From Shewanella livingstonensis (GTDB lineage: Bacteria > Pseudomonadota > Gammaproteobacteria > Enterobacterales > Shewanellaceae), in the NCBI RefSeq assembly GCF_003855395.1, contig NZ_CP034015.1, positions 4,722,001-4,786,000 of the forward strand: a DNA stretch of 64,000 nucleotides, in the 5' to 3' direction. The translations under genes were made by a program, and so were the position numbers. This document shows positions 53,515 to 63,284 of this stretch, piece by piece (the stretch's first letter is position 1; the number at the start of each line of letters is the position of its first letter). The notes beneath the pieces were generated by a model. The model searched no databases. It saw only the letters and a program-made list of their open reading frames with translations, and was not told the origin of the DNA.

Positions 53515-54914
53515 TGTTGAAAAACAATCCATTTAATCGACTATTTTTTAAATTATTGCTGGGCTTTTGGCTATGCAGTTCGTTGATTATTGCTCTGGTA
53601 TCGTTACTACCACTACTGCAACAAAATCATGATCGCTCACCTTTACCTCCGAGTCTTGAGCGAGTGCTAAAAAGCGTTGCTAAACGTATACAACAGCAAC
53701 CTCAATTACTCGGAGGTAAAAACCTTCAACGTCTGCACCGTAGTCGCAATAAAGAAGGTAATAGAAACCATAATACTGGACCATTGCGTTTATATTTAAC
53801 CGACGGCGAAGGCCAAGTATTAAATACCAAACGGGTCTCACGCGGATTTAGACGCTTTCAACTCATGGCTGAAGAAGCAGACCATCCGATCAGCCATCAA
53901 TTTAGAGACGAACTTATTTTCGGCCCCTATTCTTTTGTGGTTAACGGCAAACCTTATCAATTATTTGGCCGCTTCCCCGATAATCATCCTCGGCCGTGGT
54001 TTTTCTTTTTTGCCGACAATAAATTACTCACAGCAGGCTTAGCCATTTTATTATCGGGGCTATTATGTGGTTTGTTGGCTTGGTATTTAGGTAAAGCACT
54101 ACGATCGCTAAAGTACAGTGCTAATGCACTGGCTAAAGGGGATTTATCTAACCGGGTCGATGCTGCCACAGCAAGTCGTCGTGACGAAATGGGTCAATTA
54201 GCGCAAGCTTTTAACAGTATGGCCGATGCAGTTCAGGCGATGATCAACAACCAGCAACGATTAATGGGCGATATTTCTCATGAACTGCGCACACCACTCA
54301 CTAGGTTGCAATTAGCCTTAGCTTTGGGCCGTAAAAAAGGGCAGCAAAGTGAAGAGCTCGAGCGTATCGGTTATGAAGCCTTACAACTTGAAGCGCTAAT
54401 AAGTGAGTTACTTACTCTATCTCGAGTAAGTTTAGCCAGCCATGAAAACAAACTAGTACTCGAATTGGCTGAATCATTAAGCCAAGTGTTAGATGACGCC
54501 GAATTTGAAGCAGAGCAGCAAGGAAAACTGTTACAGATTGATATACCAGAGGCGCTACAACTACCGCAACACCCAAAGACACTGTCTCGCGCCATCGAAA
54601 ACCTGCTGCGTAATGCAATCTACTATGCCAATAGCAAGATAACCATCAGTGCTATCCAAACTGGAAAACAGATACTCATTACCGTGGAAGATGACGGCCC
54701 AGGGATTGATCCAAAAGAGCTTGAAGCCATTTTTAAACCTTTCTATCGCCCAGATACGGCTAGAGACAGACAAAGTGGCGGGTGGGGTTTAGGGCTAGCA
54801 ATTACCCAAGCAGCAATAACGTTGCACCAAGGCAGCATAGTGGTAGAAAATATTCTAAGCACAACGGGACAACGCCAAGGTCTTAAACTCAGTATCAGCT
54901 TACCGGCAAGCTAG
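53514..54914 (+). CDS. cpxA: Envelope-stress sensor kinase CpxA
   Basis: A 466-aa inner-membrane kinase. Helix 1 at about residues 11-34, a periplasmic domain (35-170), helix 2 at about 171-193, HAMP, and the kinase core with H256 in MGDISHELRTPLTRLQLALA, N-box ENLLRNAIYYANSK, DDGPGIDPKE and GWGLGLAITQAAI. The kinase core is highly CpxA-like. With CpxR, and the CpxR box and Spy/CpxP-like chaperone nearby, it forms a complete envelope-stress circuit. Confidence 0.92.
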   Translation: MLKNNPFNRLFFKLLLGFWLCSSLIIALVSLLPLLQQNHDRSPLPPSLERVLKSVAKRIQQQPQLLGGKNLQRLHRSRNKEGNRNHNTGPLRLYLTDGEGQVLNTKRVSRGFRRFQLMAEEADHPISHQFRDELIFGPYSFVVNGKPYQLFGRFPDNHPRPWFFFFADNKLLTAGLAILLSGLLCGLLAWYLGKALRSLKYSANALAKGDLSNRVDAATASRRDEMGQLAQAFNSMADAVQAMINNQQRLMGDISHELRTPLTRLQLALALGRKKGQQSEELERIGYEALQLEALISELLTLSRVSLASHENKLVLELAESLSQVLDDAEFEAEQQGKLLQIDIPEALQLPQHPKTLSRAIENLLRNAIYYANSKITISAIQTGKQILITVEDDGPGIDPKELEAIFKPFYRPDTARDRQSGGWGLGLAITQAAITLHQGSIVVENILSTTGQRQGLKLSISLPAS

Positions 54915-55207
54915 GCAGGGTTAGGGAAACCGTATTTTATCCACTTTTATCTTAAAGGCGTAAACTGAGGTAATAACCTAACAACGTTGCCGCTTTGACA
55001 GTACAACCGCTGCTACTTTAGTTTCTATAAGTCTCTAACGTTGGATTTTCCTTGTATAAAAATCACCACTAAACCTGTCATTAATAAGTAAACGTTAGGT
55101 AAATATTAGCTGAGTGTTAGGTAAAAGTTACGTCTTAATGGCAAAATTTTCCGATGATAAAAGCGGTATTGCACCGCTTCATCAGCAATCATCTTGCGTT
55201 CCATAAT
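54915..55207. other. Intergenic region after cpxA
   Basis: About 290 bases without an identifiable gene or terminator; AT-rich sequence ends near the YqaE-like frame. Confidence 0.45.
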
Positions 55208-55366
55208 CTATCGCTTAGCAATTACCCATACCGCGTGCACTATTCCAGGAATGTAGCCTAGCAGGGTTAAAATTATATTTAATAATAAGGTTTTACTGAG
55301 CCCGACTTGTAGAAAAACCCCAAGAGGCGGCAGTAATATTGCAATTAAAATACGTAATAAATCCAT
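55208..55366 (-). CDS. YqaE/Pmp3 family small membrane protein
   Basis: A 52-residue peptide on the minus strand, ATG at 55364-55366 and TAG at 55208-55210. It reads MDLLRILIAILLPPLGVFLQ then GYIPGIVHAVWVIAKR at the end: two helices split by PPLGV and a C-terminal basic tail, exactly the YqaE/Pmp3 (UPF0057) pattern. GGAG sits 7 bases before the start. Such proteins respond to salt, cold or envelope stress in other organisms. It lies between cpxA and an MscS-type channel. Too short to have been listed by routine length cut-offs. Confidence 0.85.
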   Translation of the reverse strand: MDLLRILIAILLPPLGVFLQVGLSKTLLLNIILTLLGYIPGIVHAVWVIAKR

Positions 55367-55725
55367 GATATTCTCCATTTCCAATGTGACGAGGCTTGTC
55401 GCAACCTCTACTGGTATAAACTGACTTTCATAAAGTACAAAGCAATTACTGGACCAATATTTTCCAGTGCTACTACTATGTCTCTTAAATTAAATAGGTG
55501 CTAAGCCACAATAAAACCGCATATATAAACTGATTAACCACCTTTAGCCAGCACTGCCTTCAATAGACCACCCATTAGCGTGACCATAAGACCATAATCA
55601 ACCTAAGACTACTGACTAGGTGAGTCTACTAGCCACACAAGATTATGCTGGCTATTTTTGGTGCCTTTATGGATTATTTGCTAACATATAAAAACGACTG
55701 GCTCGGTTACCTAGCGGATAATTTT

Positions 55726-57141
55726 ATGATTTGTCGATTTTTTTTACACAGTGTGAATGACAACAACCAAGCTTTACAGCCTCGATTGAATCGATGGATT
55801 CTGTTGTTGAGTCTCGTCACTATGCTTACTTGCTTAACTGGCATTACGCCCAATTATGCTCAAGCAGCACCCTCTACAGATACTGTGCAGCAACTGATTA
55901 AAATCAACGATCCAAGCAGTGAACTCAAGGTTGAAATCAACGGTTCGGTGGTCAAACTAACCGGTACTATTACAGAACTGGAGAGTAAACAGCGCATCAT
56001 TAACACCATAGCTATTTTACCAGGCGTTACTGACGTTGTTGATAATATTCAATTACACGCTATGGAGCCGTTATCTTTAGCTCCCCTACAACATGATGCA
56101 CAGCAGTTTTGGACTAAAACCTTACAATACTTGCCCAACTTAGCCCTAGGGCTGGCAATATTTTTAGTGCTGTTTTGGCTTTCCCATCCTTTAGCTCGCT
56201 TACTTATACGTCCTTTAACATGGGTGACACAAAGTGAACTAATTCGTTTAGTGATGCAACGTAGCTTCAGTGTGTTGATTATATTGTTGGGTCTGTATAT
56301 ATTTTTGCGCCTCGCGGGCTTAACGCAGTTTGCGGTCGCTATCATTAGTAGTACAGGTGTTATAGGACTTATTTTAGGTTTTGCCTTTAAAGACATCGCC
56401 GAGAATTTTATTTCCAGCTTACTGCTCAGTGTCCAGCGCCCGTTTAAATTAGGTGATGTCATCGCTGTCGAAGGCCATTTAGGCGTGGTAAAAAAAGTCA
56501 CCGCAAGGGCCACCACGTTAGTCGACTACGATGGTAACCATATCCAAATCCCTAATGCGACTATTTATAAAAACGTGATTAAAAACCTGACCGCAAATCC
56601 GAGAATGCGAGGGCACTTTGTGATTGGTATTGGCTACGATGCTGGTGTACGTAAGGCTCAGGACATCGCTATGGAGATCATGAATGCTCACCACGGCGTA
56701 CTTGCAGATCCCGAGCCACAGGTGCTGATAAAAAATCTTGGCTCGTCCACTATTAACCTGCAAGTGTATTTTTGGGTTAATGCCGAAACTCACAGTGTGC
56801 CAAAAGTCGCTTCAATTCTAATGCGTATGCTGGTGCGCGCTTATGAAGCAAATGAGATCAGCATGCCAGACGATGCTCGCGAGCGTATTTTCCCCCAAGG
56901 CTTGCAGTTAGTTCCAAGCGAACATCTGCACGATGACTCGCTGTTAAGCACTAAACACATCACACCACAAAGCACAGAGCAAAGCATTCAACAAGCTCGT
57001 CAACAACAGAATAAAAAAGCGCAACAGTCAATGGATGAGGCTCATAATGGTGCCAGTGATGACATTAGTAGCGATACCGATGATATACGCCAACAGGCAG
57101 CACAATCACGCGACCCCGAGACGGGGGCGAACATTATCTAA
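55726..57141 (+). CDS. BON-domain mechanosensitive channel (MscS family)
   Basis: An envelope protein of about 471 aa. A signal-like helix is followed by a BON domain (VEINGSVVKLTGTITELES... with ILPGVTDVVDNI) in the periplasm, then about four membrane helices, and the MscS core: VQRPFKLGDVIAVEGHLGVVKKV with the N-term GD-turn and GNHIQIPNATIYKNVI for the cytoplasmic beta domain. BON modules bind phospholipid or periplasmic proteins. It should release solutes on hypo-osmotic shock. The start is uncertain: an upstream ATG at 55645 opens the same frame, and I chose 55726 because signal-like residues follow it (RLNRWILLLSLVTMLTCL). The C-terminus is a long polar tail. Confidence 0.85.
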   Translation: MICRFFLHSVNDNNQALQPRLNRWILLLSLVTMLTCLTGITPNYAQAAPSTDTVQQLIKINDPSSELKVEINGSVVKLTGTITELESKQRIINTIAILPGVTDVVDNIQLHAMEPLSLAPLQHDAQQFWTKTLQYLPNLALGLAIFLVLFWLSHPLARLLIRPLTWVTQSELIRLVMQRSFSVLIILLGLYIFLRLAGLTQFAVAIISSTGVIGLILGFAFKDIAENFISSLLLSVQRPFKLGDVIAVEGHLGVVKKVTARATTLVDYDGNHIQIPNATIYKNVIKNLTANPRMRGHFVIGIGYDAGVRKAQDIAMEIMNAHHGVLADPEPQVLIKNLGSSTINLQVYFWVNAETHSVPKVASILMRMLVRAYEANEISMPDDARERIFPQGLQLVPSEHLHDDSLLSTKHITPQSTEQSIQQARQQQNKKAQQSMDEAHNGASDDISSDTDDIRQQAAQSRDPETGANII

Positions 57142-57313
57142 AGCTTATGCTGCAACACCATAAGCAGGTTAATGTTTCGCATTAATCTCTGCGCGATGGT
57201 CATCCGTGCTATATCACCCATTTTGATAAAATCTGTGTTGATAACGCCTCGCAGTCAAACCTTGCTTAAGGTATAATTTTTCACTCTTTTTATGCTTCGT
57301 ACCTAAGGTTGCT

Positions 57314-57778
57314 ATGTTTCATATTGCCCTTTATGAACCCGAAATCGCTCCAAATACTGGAAATATCATTCGTCTATGCGCCAACAATGGCTCACAGTTA
57401 CATTTGATTGAGCCGTTAGGTTTTGATCTCGAAGAAAAGAAACTCCGTCGCGCGGGTCTTGATTATTCGGACCTGACCAGTGTCACTCGCCATAAAAACT
57501 ATGCTGATTTTTTAGAGGCCATGGCAGGAAAACGAATTATTGCCTGCACCACTAAAGGCAGCCGTCCTCATACTCAAATTGCTTTTCAAGAAAATGATGT
57601 GTTGTTATTTGGTCCTGAAACTCGTGGGTTACCAATGGATATTATTGATGCTACGCCACTGGCGCAGCGATTACGTATCCCAATGACTGCCAATAGCCGT
57701 AGTTTGAATCTATCTAATTCAGTCGCCATTATTAGTTATGAAGCATGGCGCCAACTCGGTTTTGCAGGCGCAGAATAA
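57314..57778 (+). CDS. trmL: tRNA (cytidine(34)-2'-O)-methyltransferase
   Basis: A 154-aa SPOUT methyltransferase that 2'-O-methylates the wobble base of tRNA-Leu isoacceptors. Hallmarks: the N-terminal [20 protein letters not shown], the middle GPETRGLP, and the knot-forming C-terminus [20 protein letters not shown]. Exact family length. Its stop overlaps the DUF2956 start by one base (TAATG). Confidence 0.96.
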   Translation: MFHIALYEPEIAPNTGNIIRLCANNGSQLHLIEPLGFDLEEKKLRRAGLDYSDLTSVTRHKNYADFLEAMAGKRIIACTTKGSRPHTQIAFQENDVLLFGPETRGLPMDIIDATPLAQRLRIPMTANSRSLNLSNSVAIISYEAWRQLGFAGAE

Positions 57779-58119
57779 TGAAAAAAACGCTATCTCCCGA
57801 AACTCAACACGATGCTTTAGCCATTGCCAAAGCGACCCAAAAACCAGGACAAGTTAAAGAACAAACCAAGTTAATTGCCGCTGGAGTTGAGAAAGGGATT
57901 GCTGAATACAAAAAACGTGAAAAGGTAAAAGCACGTGAACGTGATAAAGCCCGTAAACAGCAGCAAAAAAACAAAAATGTCGCACTAGCTAACGACAATG
58001 GTGATGTAGAGACCTCTGACACTGAGTCAGAAAGTCGACTTAACGCGCTAACGTGGTCGTTGGTAGGCTTATTACTCTTGAGTTGGGCACTGTTTGCCGC
58101 TTACTTGTTTTATCGTTAA
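57778..58119 (+). CDS. DUF2956 membrane-anchored protein
   Basis: A 113-aa protein: a very basic N-terminal 70 residues (KPGQVKEQTKLIAAGVEKGI, then KKREKVKARERDKARKQQQK), an acidic linker, and a single C-terminal helix (ALTWSLVGLLLLSWALFAAYLF). This is the pattern of DUF2956, a gammaproteobacterial family of unknown role. ATG 57778 overlaps the trmL stop; an in-frame start at 57745 would extend deep into trmL without an obvious ribosome-binding site. Probably tail-anchored in the inner membrane with the basic part in the cytoplasm. Confidence 0.85.
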   Translation: MKKTLSPETQHDALAIAKATQKPGQVKEQTKLIAAGVEKGIAEYKKREKVKARERDKARKQQQKNKNVALANDNGDVETSDTESESRLNALTWSLVGLLLLSWALFAAYLFYR

Positions 58120-58147
58120 ATGACTACCAGTGTGTTGAAATGCGGTT

Positions 58148-58711
58148 TTATTCAGTCGGCGGAGTGACTGCTGTCGACGTTTTAAGCAAGCTAATGGCTC
58201 TAATGACCTGATATTGATCACTGTCGTCATCTAAATAATGTGCACTTTGCTGCCACTGCCACTCTTCTGCTATTGAATCGTCGTTTCGTGTAACCGGATC
58301 AAATTGTAATTGTACTAGCGCCGGACGCTGATTGATTTCACCTTTGCCTAAAAATGAATAACTACCCGCTTGCTCATATAGTGTTAACTGTTGCGATATA
58401 TCGTCGGTAACGCCATTGGCATACAACAGTAAAATATGTTCTTGTTGTTGCCTAAACCACCAGGTTTCACTGTTTGAAAAACGGCTACCACGGCTAACAC
58501 TAATGTATAAATTACGTTTATCTGCCGAGCACATTACCGAAGTACTCACCTTTTTAGGCACCACATTAGGATTGGCTGCACTGCCATGCCACTCACCAAC
58601 TAATTGGCTACAAAATGTATCTAGCGTCACTCTGGCAGCATAAGCTGAGGTTGAATGCACCACTAACAATAGCAACGATAACAGTAGTATTGAGCGAGAT
58701 TGTTGTATCAT
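58148..58711 (-). CDS. Exported protein of unknown function
   Basis: A 187-aa protein with a signal peptide (SILLLSLLLLVVHSTSAYA) and a compact, possibly beta-rich mature part including FCSQLVGEWHGSAANPN and WWFRQQQEHILLLYANG; three cysteines are present. The W-H/W-x-x-R pattern recalls small lipocalin-like or DUF domains but I do not recognise a family. It converges on the DUF2956 gene with 28 bases between the stops and is separated from the M16 genes by a terminator. Confidence 0.65.
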   Translation of the reverse strand: MIQQSRSILLLSLLLLVVHSTSAYAARVTLDTFCSQLVGEWHGSAANPNVVPKKVSTSVMCSADKRNLYISVSRGSRFSNSETWWFRQQQEHILLLYANGVTDDISQQLTLYEQAGSYSFLGKGEINQRPALVQLQFDPVTRNDDSIAEEWQWQQSAHYLDDDSDQYQVIRAISLLKTSTAVTPPTE

Positions 58712-58888
58712 TAATCATCCTCTTATCAACATAAACTTTTACACTCAACCAATAACCAGGCCCTGTATTGGCAATCCTGTCAGCAGCTATCTTGGCTTCT
58801 CAACCTAATTGAATCACATCACAATGTCTCATTAACGTATCTGACGACTATATCTAACCAAAGTATCTAATCAAAGTCTCTAGCCATA

Positions 58889-58914
58889 AAAAATGGCCCA
58901 CTTATGTGAGCCAT
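58889..58914 (-). terminator. Terminator of the M16 peptidase operon
   Basis: ATGGCCCAC / GTGAGCCAT pairs with one central mismatch and is followed on the minus strand by a T6 run. Confidence 0.78.
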
Positions 58915-58954
58915 CATACGGTACTAGGTACTCACTAATCGACTAGCCGATTAA

Positions 58955-60418
58955 CTACTGACCAAAACCCGTCGCTGTTATATCAACTTTAGTCACTTCA
59001 CCGTACTGCGCCGCAATATCAGCAATTTTTTCAGCATTACCAATCAACACAAACTGTAAGTTTTGTTGTGGGAAATATTGCTTAATCAAACGTTGAGTTT
59101 CTGCAAGGGTAAGTCCATCCACTTTAGCTTGAAATTGATTAATAAAATCATCATTAAAGCCATACAAATACATGTCAGATAGTAAACCGGCTAACTGGCC
59201 ACTGGTCTCGTACTTAGGTGGAAATTGACCTTTTACATAGGCTTTAGCAGAATCTAAAGTGGTTTGATCAATGCCCTTCTCCCATAAACGAGCATAGGTT
59301 TTTAAGGCTAAATCAATGGCTTCTTTAGTTGTCGATGACTTAGTAAAAGTACTGATTTGGAATACTCCAGATTGCGCATAAGGGCTAAAACCCGAACGGG
59401 CACCGTAAGTTAAACCAGCATTAACGCGTAATTCATCATTTAACCATGAAGTAAAACGACCACCTAAAATGGTGTTAACAACGGTTAAACCTACATAATC
59501 AGGGTTGTCGTAACGAATACCCACACCACCGATTAAAAAGGTGGTTTCAATCGCATCAGGCTTGTCGACCAACAATACATGCGGTTGGGTTAATGTCGGT
59601 AAGTTTTGGCTTAAATCTGGTTGCACCACAGTTTCCGAGGTCTGCCAATCACCAAAGGCTTTATTAAGCTTTGCAGTCATGTCGGCTACATCAAAGTCGC
59701 CCACCACGTTAATGGTCATGTTACTTGGCTGATAATAGCCTTTATGAAAAGCGCGTAGCTCTTCAACAGACAGCTTAGCAATGGTATCACTATTGCCCGA
59801 TACCGGATTAGCATACGGATGCGTACCAAAAACGAGCTTATTAAAGTAGCGCCCAATCACGGCCCGAGGGCTTTCTTTTTGCTGCGACAAACCGACTGTT
59901 TCGCGCTGCTTTAGCTTATCAAATTCAGCGCTATCGAAATCTGGTTGGCGCAATATATGGCTAAAAATATTGAGCACGGTATCAACATCTTTGCTCATCA
60001 TATTGGCACGAATATAACTGCCTTCGAGATCAGCATTGGTATCAATACTGGCACCCATAAAGTCTAACTGCTGCTCAATATCGGCCTTAGATTGACCCGC
60101 AGCACCCAGCATTAAACTTTGTGAGGTAATGTAAGCCATACCAGAGGTCACATCATTCACTGCACCCGCTCTAACCACGGCATCAATAGTCACTAATGGC
60201 ACTTCTTTTTGCACCATTAAATTAACGTTTAAGCCGTTGTCTAGGGTAACCGATTGATAGCTTGGCATCGTAAAACTAGCCGTGACAAGACCGGGGCTAG
60301 CAGCAACGGTATCGACGCTGGTTTTCTGCGAAGTGGCACAACCACTTATGCTTAAACTACAGGCTAATGCGATAGCCGATAACGATATTGTCATCCGTGT
60401 GTGAGTGATGGTTTTCAT
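58955..60418 (-). CDS. M16 family peptidase-like lipoprotein, HxxEH-less partner
   Basis: A 487-aa lipoprotein (lipobox SISGC near residue 27) of the M16/pitrilysin family. The zinc motif HxxEH is absent: the matching place reads MAYITSQSLMLG. It has the substrate-binding Arg/Tyr segment LRVNAGLTYGARSG in the C-terminal half, the mark of the non-catalytic partner in heterodimeric M16B enzymes. Its start overlaps the upstream active peptidase by 4 bases, so the two are translated together and should form one enzyme. Confidence 0.86.
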   Translation of the reverse strand: MKTITHTRMTISLSAIALACSLSISGCATSQKTSVDTVAASPGLVTASFTMPSYQSVTLDNGLNVNLMVQKEVPLVTIDAVVRAGAVNDVTSGMAYITSQSLMLGAAGQSKADIEQQLDFMGASIDTNADLEGSYIRANMMSKDVDTVLNIFSHILRQPDFDSAEFDKLKQRETVGLSQQKESPRAVIGRYFNKLVFGTHPYANPVSGNSDTIAKLSVEELRAFHKGYYQPSNMTINVVGDFDVADMTAKLNKAFGDWQTSETVVQPDLSQNLPTLTQPHVLLVDKPDAIETTFLIGGVGIRYDNPDYVGLTVVNTILGGRFTSWLNDELRVNAGLTYGARSGFSPYAQSGVFQISTFTKSSTTKEAIDLALKTYARLWEKGIDQTTLDSAKAYVKGQFPPKYETSGQLAGLLSDMYLYGFNDDFINQFQAKVDGLTLAETQRLIKQYFPQQNLQFVLIGNAEKIADIAAQYGEVTKVDITATGFGQ

Positions 60419-61743
60419 TTATCAGACTCCTCAGTCGCAGCGAGCACACCGACAGTTCGATTCGCTTTAATTAAATAGGTTTGTGCTACACGCTGAATGT
60501 CTGCAGGTGTCACTTGGTTATACGCATCTGGAGCATTAAATAGTTTTGCATAGTCGCCAAAATACAGCTCGTATGTACCTAAGGTATTGGCTTTACCGTT
60601 AATGGTTTCCATAGTGCGGTAAAAATCCATCAGCTTAATATTTTTAACTTTTTCAAGCTCTTGCTGAGTAACGCCTTGAGTAGCAATAAGATTAATTTGC
60701 TCAATTAATGCTTGCTCTAAGGTTTCGGCGCTCACGCCCGCATTTGCTACACCCAAAATATAAAATAAATTAGGGTCGAACGACATCGGCATATAGGTTT
60801 CGGCCGCTACCGCTAATTGCTTATCAACTAACGCCTGATAAAAGCGCGAGCTATTGCCTTGACTTAACATTGACGATAATAAGTCCAATGCATAGTAATC
60901 AGCATGGCTAGTGGCAGGTACATGATAAGCCAACATAATATTAGGAGTGCTCACCGACTCTTTTTTCACAAAAACTCGGCGTTCACCATTTTGCGGTGGC
61001 TCAATCGTACGCACTGCTTTAGGCGGGGCTTGGGCAGGAATTGGCGCAAAATACTGATTAGCTAAAGCTTTCACTTCAGCTAACTTTACATCACCGGTAA
61101 TCACCACTAACGCATTGTTAGGGGCATAATAGGTTTTATGATATTGCTGTAAATCTTCTAATGTCCAAGCGGCAATGTCCGACTCATAACCAATCACCGA
61201 CCAGCTATATGGATGCGCCGCAAAGGCGACACTTTTAAGCGCTTCTTGAATCGTACGCCAGTTGGAGTTTTCAAGCCCTGTAGTACGCTCAGACTGCACT
61301 ACGCCACGTTCGCTTTCGACCATTTCTGGATTAATGTCTAAGTTGGCAATGCGATCAGCTTCTAAATCAAAAATGGTTTCTAAACCGTTAGCAGGAAACC
61401 AATCGGTGTAAACCGTTAAGTCTTCGCTGGTATAAGCATTGTTAGCACCACCAGCAGCTTCCATGGTGCGATCAAACATTTTTGGGCCAAACTTTTTAGA
61501 ACCGTTAAACATCATGTGTTCAAAAAAATGTGAAATACCGGTAATGCCAGGGACTTCATTGCGTGAACCGACTTTCCAAAAAATGTACATATTGGCATTT
61601 GGGATAGAGCTATCCTCTAACACCATAATCTTCATGCCATTTTCCAAGGTAAAGCTATTAATGTCTTCGGCTTGTGTCGCTGACACGTTAGGGGCACTCA
61701 GTACCCCTATTGTCATCAACAACGCCATTATCTTGCGGGTCAT
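60415..61743 (-). CDS. M16 family zinc metallopeptidase, catalytic subunit
   Basis: A 442-aa exported peptidase with a signal peptide (residues 1-23). The inverted zinc motif HxxEH is intact in GISHFFEHMMFNG, and the third ligand glutamate lies in MVESERGVVQSERTT. It degrades peptides in the periplasm. The following gene encodes the HxxEH-less partner, so the pair resembles the heterodimeric M16B arrangement. A duplicated AATGGTTTATTA sequence sits between its start and the M20 gene upstream. Confidence 0.91.
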   Translation of the reverse strand: MTRKIMALLMTIGVLSAPNVSATQAEDINSFTLENGMKIMVLEDSSIPNANMYIFWKVGSRNEVPGITGISHFFEHMMFNGSKKFGPKMFDRTMEAAGGANNAYTSEDLTVYTDWFPANGLETIFDLEADRIANLDINPEMVESERGVVQSERTTGLENSNWRTIQEALKSVAFAAHPYSWSVIGYESDIAAWTLEDLQQYHKTYYAPNNALVVITGDVKLAEVKALANQYFAPIPAQAPPKAVRTIEPPQNGERRVFVKKESVSTPNIMLAYHVPATSHADYYALDLLSSMLSQGNSSRFYQALVDKQLAVAAETYMPMSFDPNLFYILGVANAGVSAETLEQALIEQINLIATQGVTQQELEKVKNIKLMDFYRTMETINGKANTLGTYELYFGDYAKLFNAPDAYNQVTPADIQRVAQTYLIKANRTVGVLAATEESDK

Positions 61744-61801
61744 ATCTTGCTCCTTTTGAGCTATCGTCCAATGGTTTATTAAAATGGTTTATTAAATAGA
61801 A

Positions 61802-63109
61802 TTATTGTGCCGCACTTAATGCCGTTAAGGCAATTTGGGTCATGGTTTGCACGCCCACTTTTAACGCACTTTCATCGACATAGAATGCCGGAGAATGGTT
61901 GCTAGCAACTTGACTCATATCTTGATCTGCCGGCGTAACCCCTAAGAAAAAAAACATTCCTGCAGTTTGCTGCGCATAATACGAAAAGTCTTCTGCGCCC
62001 GTCATTAACCCTGGCTCAATTAACATATTGTCACCTACTACAGAGGCAATGACTGGGCGCATTTTACTCACAAGTTGTGGATTATTCACCGTCACAGGGT
62101 AACCGGGTTGGATCTCCGTTACCGCGGTTGCCCCCAATGTTTTCGCAGCATTGGTGGCTATTTCAGCTAATTTGACTTTAATGTCAGCACGCATATCTTG
62201 ATCGAAAGTACGGATAGTGCCGATCAACTCAACTTCGTCAGGAATAATATTCGATCGAATGCCACCATTAATGGCCCCGAAACTCACCACGGCAGGGGCT
62301 TTAGTAATATCAACTTGGCGACTAATAATGGTTTGCACACTGGTAATAATTTGCGCTGAGGCCACAATAGGATCAACACCACTCCAAGGACGCGAGCCAT
62401 GAGTTTGCTTGCCGGTAACCTTAATCGTAAATGAGTCTTCACTCGCCATAGCGGGACCCGATCGCAAGCCAATTACGCCAGACGGCATGCTTGATGTGAC
62501 ATGCATACCAAACACTTGGTCTGGCATACGTTTAGCAAACAAGCCTTGTTGTAGCATTAACTCTGCACCGCCTTGCTCACCTTCTGGTGCGCCTTCCTCG
62601 GCTGGCTGAAAGATAAACATCACATCCCCTGCCAGGCTGTCTTTTACGTTAACGAGGTTTTCAGCCACGCCCATCAGCATGGCAACATGCGTATCATGGC
62701 CGCACGCGTGCATTACCCCTACTTTTTGGCCGCGATAAGTGTCAGTTACTTTAGAGGCAAAAGGTAAATCAACCCCTTCTGTTACTGGCAACGCATCCAT
62801 GTCGGCACGTAAACCAATTAATGGCCCAGGCTTGCCGCCTTTAAGTATCGCCACTACGCCGGTATGGGCAATGCCCGTTTGCACTTCAAGCCCCAAGGAC
62901 TTAAGGTGTTTTTCAATCACCTTGCTGGTACGAAACTCTCGGTTAGATAATTCAGGATGTTGGTGAAGATCGCGGCGCCATGCAATTACCTTACTTTCTA
63001 CTGCAGCCGTTAACTCTGCGGCAGTAGGCACGCTAGCCACGGTAGACGCACTGTAAAAACTGCTAGCAAATACGCTAGAAAGCAGTAACGCGAGGGAGGT
63101 CAGGCGCAT
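61802..63109 (-). CDS. M20 family amidohydrolase/peptidase, exported
   Basis: A 435-aa enzyme with a signal peptide (SLALLLSSVFASSFYSAS). The binuclear metal site is seen in MHACGHDTHVAMLMG and EEGAPEGEQGGAELML, with further ligands in AEDFSYY; the GLRADMDALPV loop matches the N-acyl-L-amino acid amidohydrolase (M20D) branch, which removes acyl groups from amino acids. It is 58 bases upstream of the M16 pair on the same strand, so co-transcription and a shared periplasmic peptide-processing role are plausible. Confidence 0.9.
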   Translation of the reverse strand: MRLTSLALLLSSVFASSFYSASTVASVPTAAELTAAVESKVIAWRRDLHQHPELSNREFRTSKVIEKHLKSLGLEVQTGIAHTGVVAILKGGKPGPLIGLRADMDALPVTEGVDLPFASKVTDTYRGQKVGVMHACGHDTHVAMLMGVAENLVNVKDSLAGDVMFIFQPAEEGAPEGEQGGAELMLQQGLFAKRMPDQVFGMHVTSSMPSGVIGLRSGPAMASEDSFTIKVTGKQTHGSRPWSGVDPIVASAQIITSVQTIISRQVDITKAPAVVSFGAINGGIRSNIIPDEVELIGTIRTFDQDMRADIKVKLAEIATNAAKTLGATAVTEIQPGYPVTVNNPQLVSKMRPVIASVVGDNMLIEPGLMTGAEDFSYYAQQTAGMFFFLGVTPADQDMSQVASNHSPAFYVDESALKVGVQTMTQIALTALSAAQ

Positions 63110-63284
63110 ATTTATTCCATTTTTATTATAATTAGAGCAACAAAACTACCTTGAAATGACGATTTTGTTAAATTTTTTACCTATTTGCTAACAAGTCAAT
63201 TGTATCTATTTATTAACGCGCTATAGCCTCGGTTAAGCTTGTTGCTTAAAACACCCCTAAACGGTCCATTCTTTAGTCAACATT

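Noticed and set aside
56049..56516. 155-codon minus-strand frame inside the MscS gene
   Set aside because: Shadow of a strong coding region; low-complexity basic composition.
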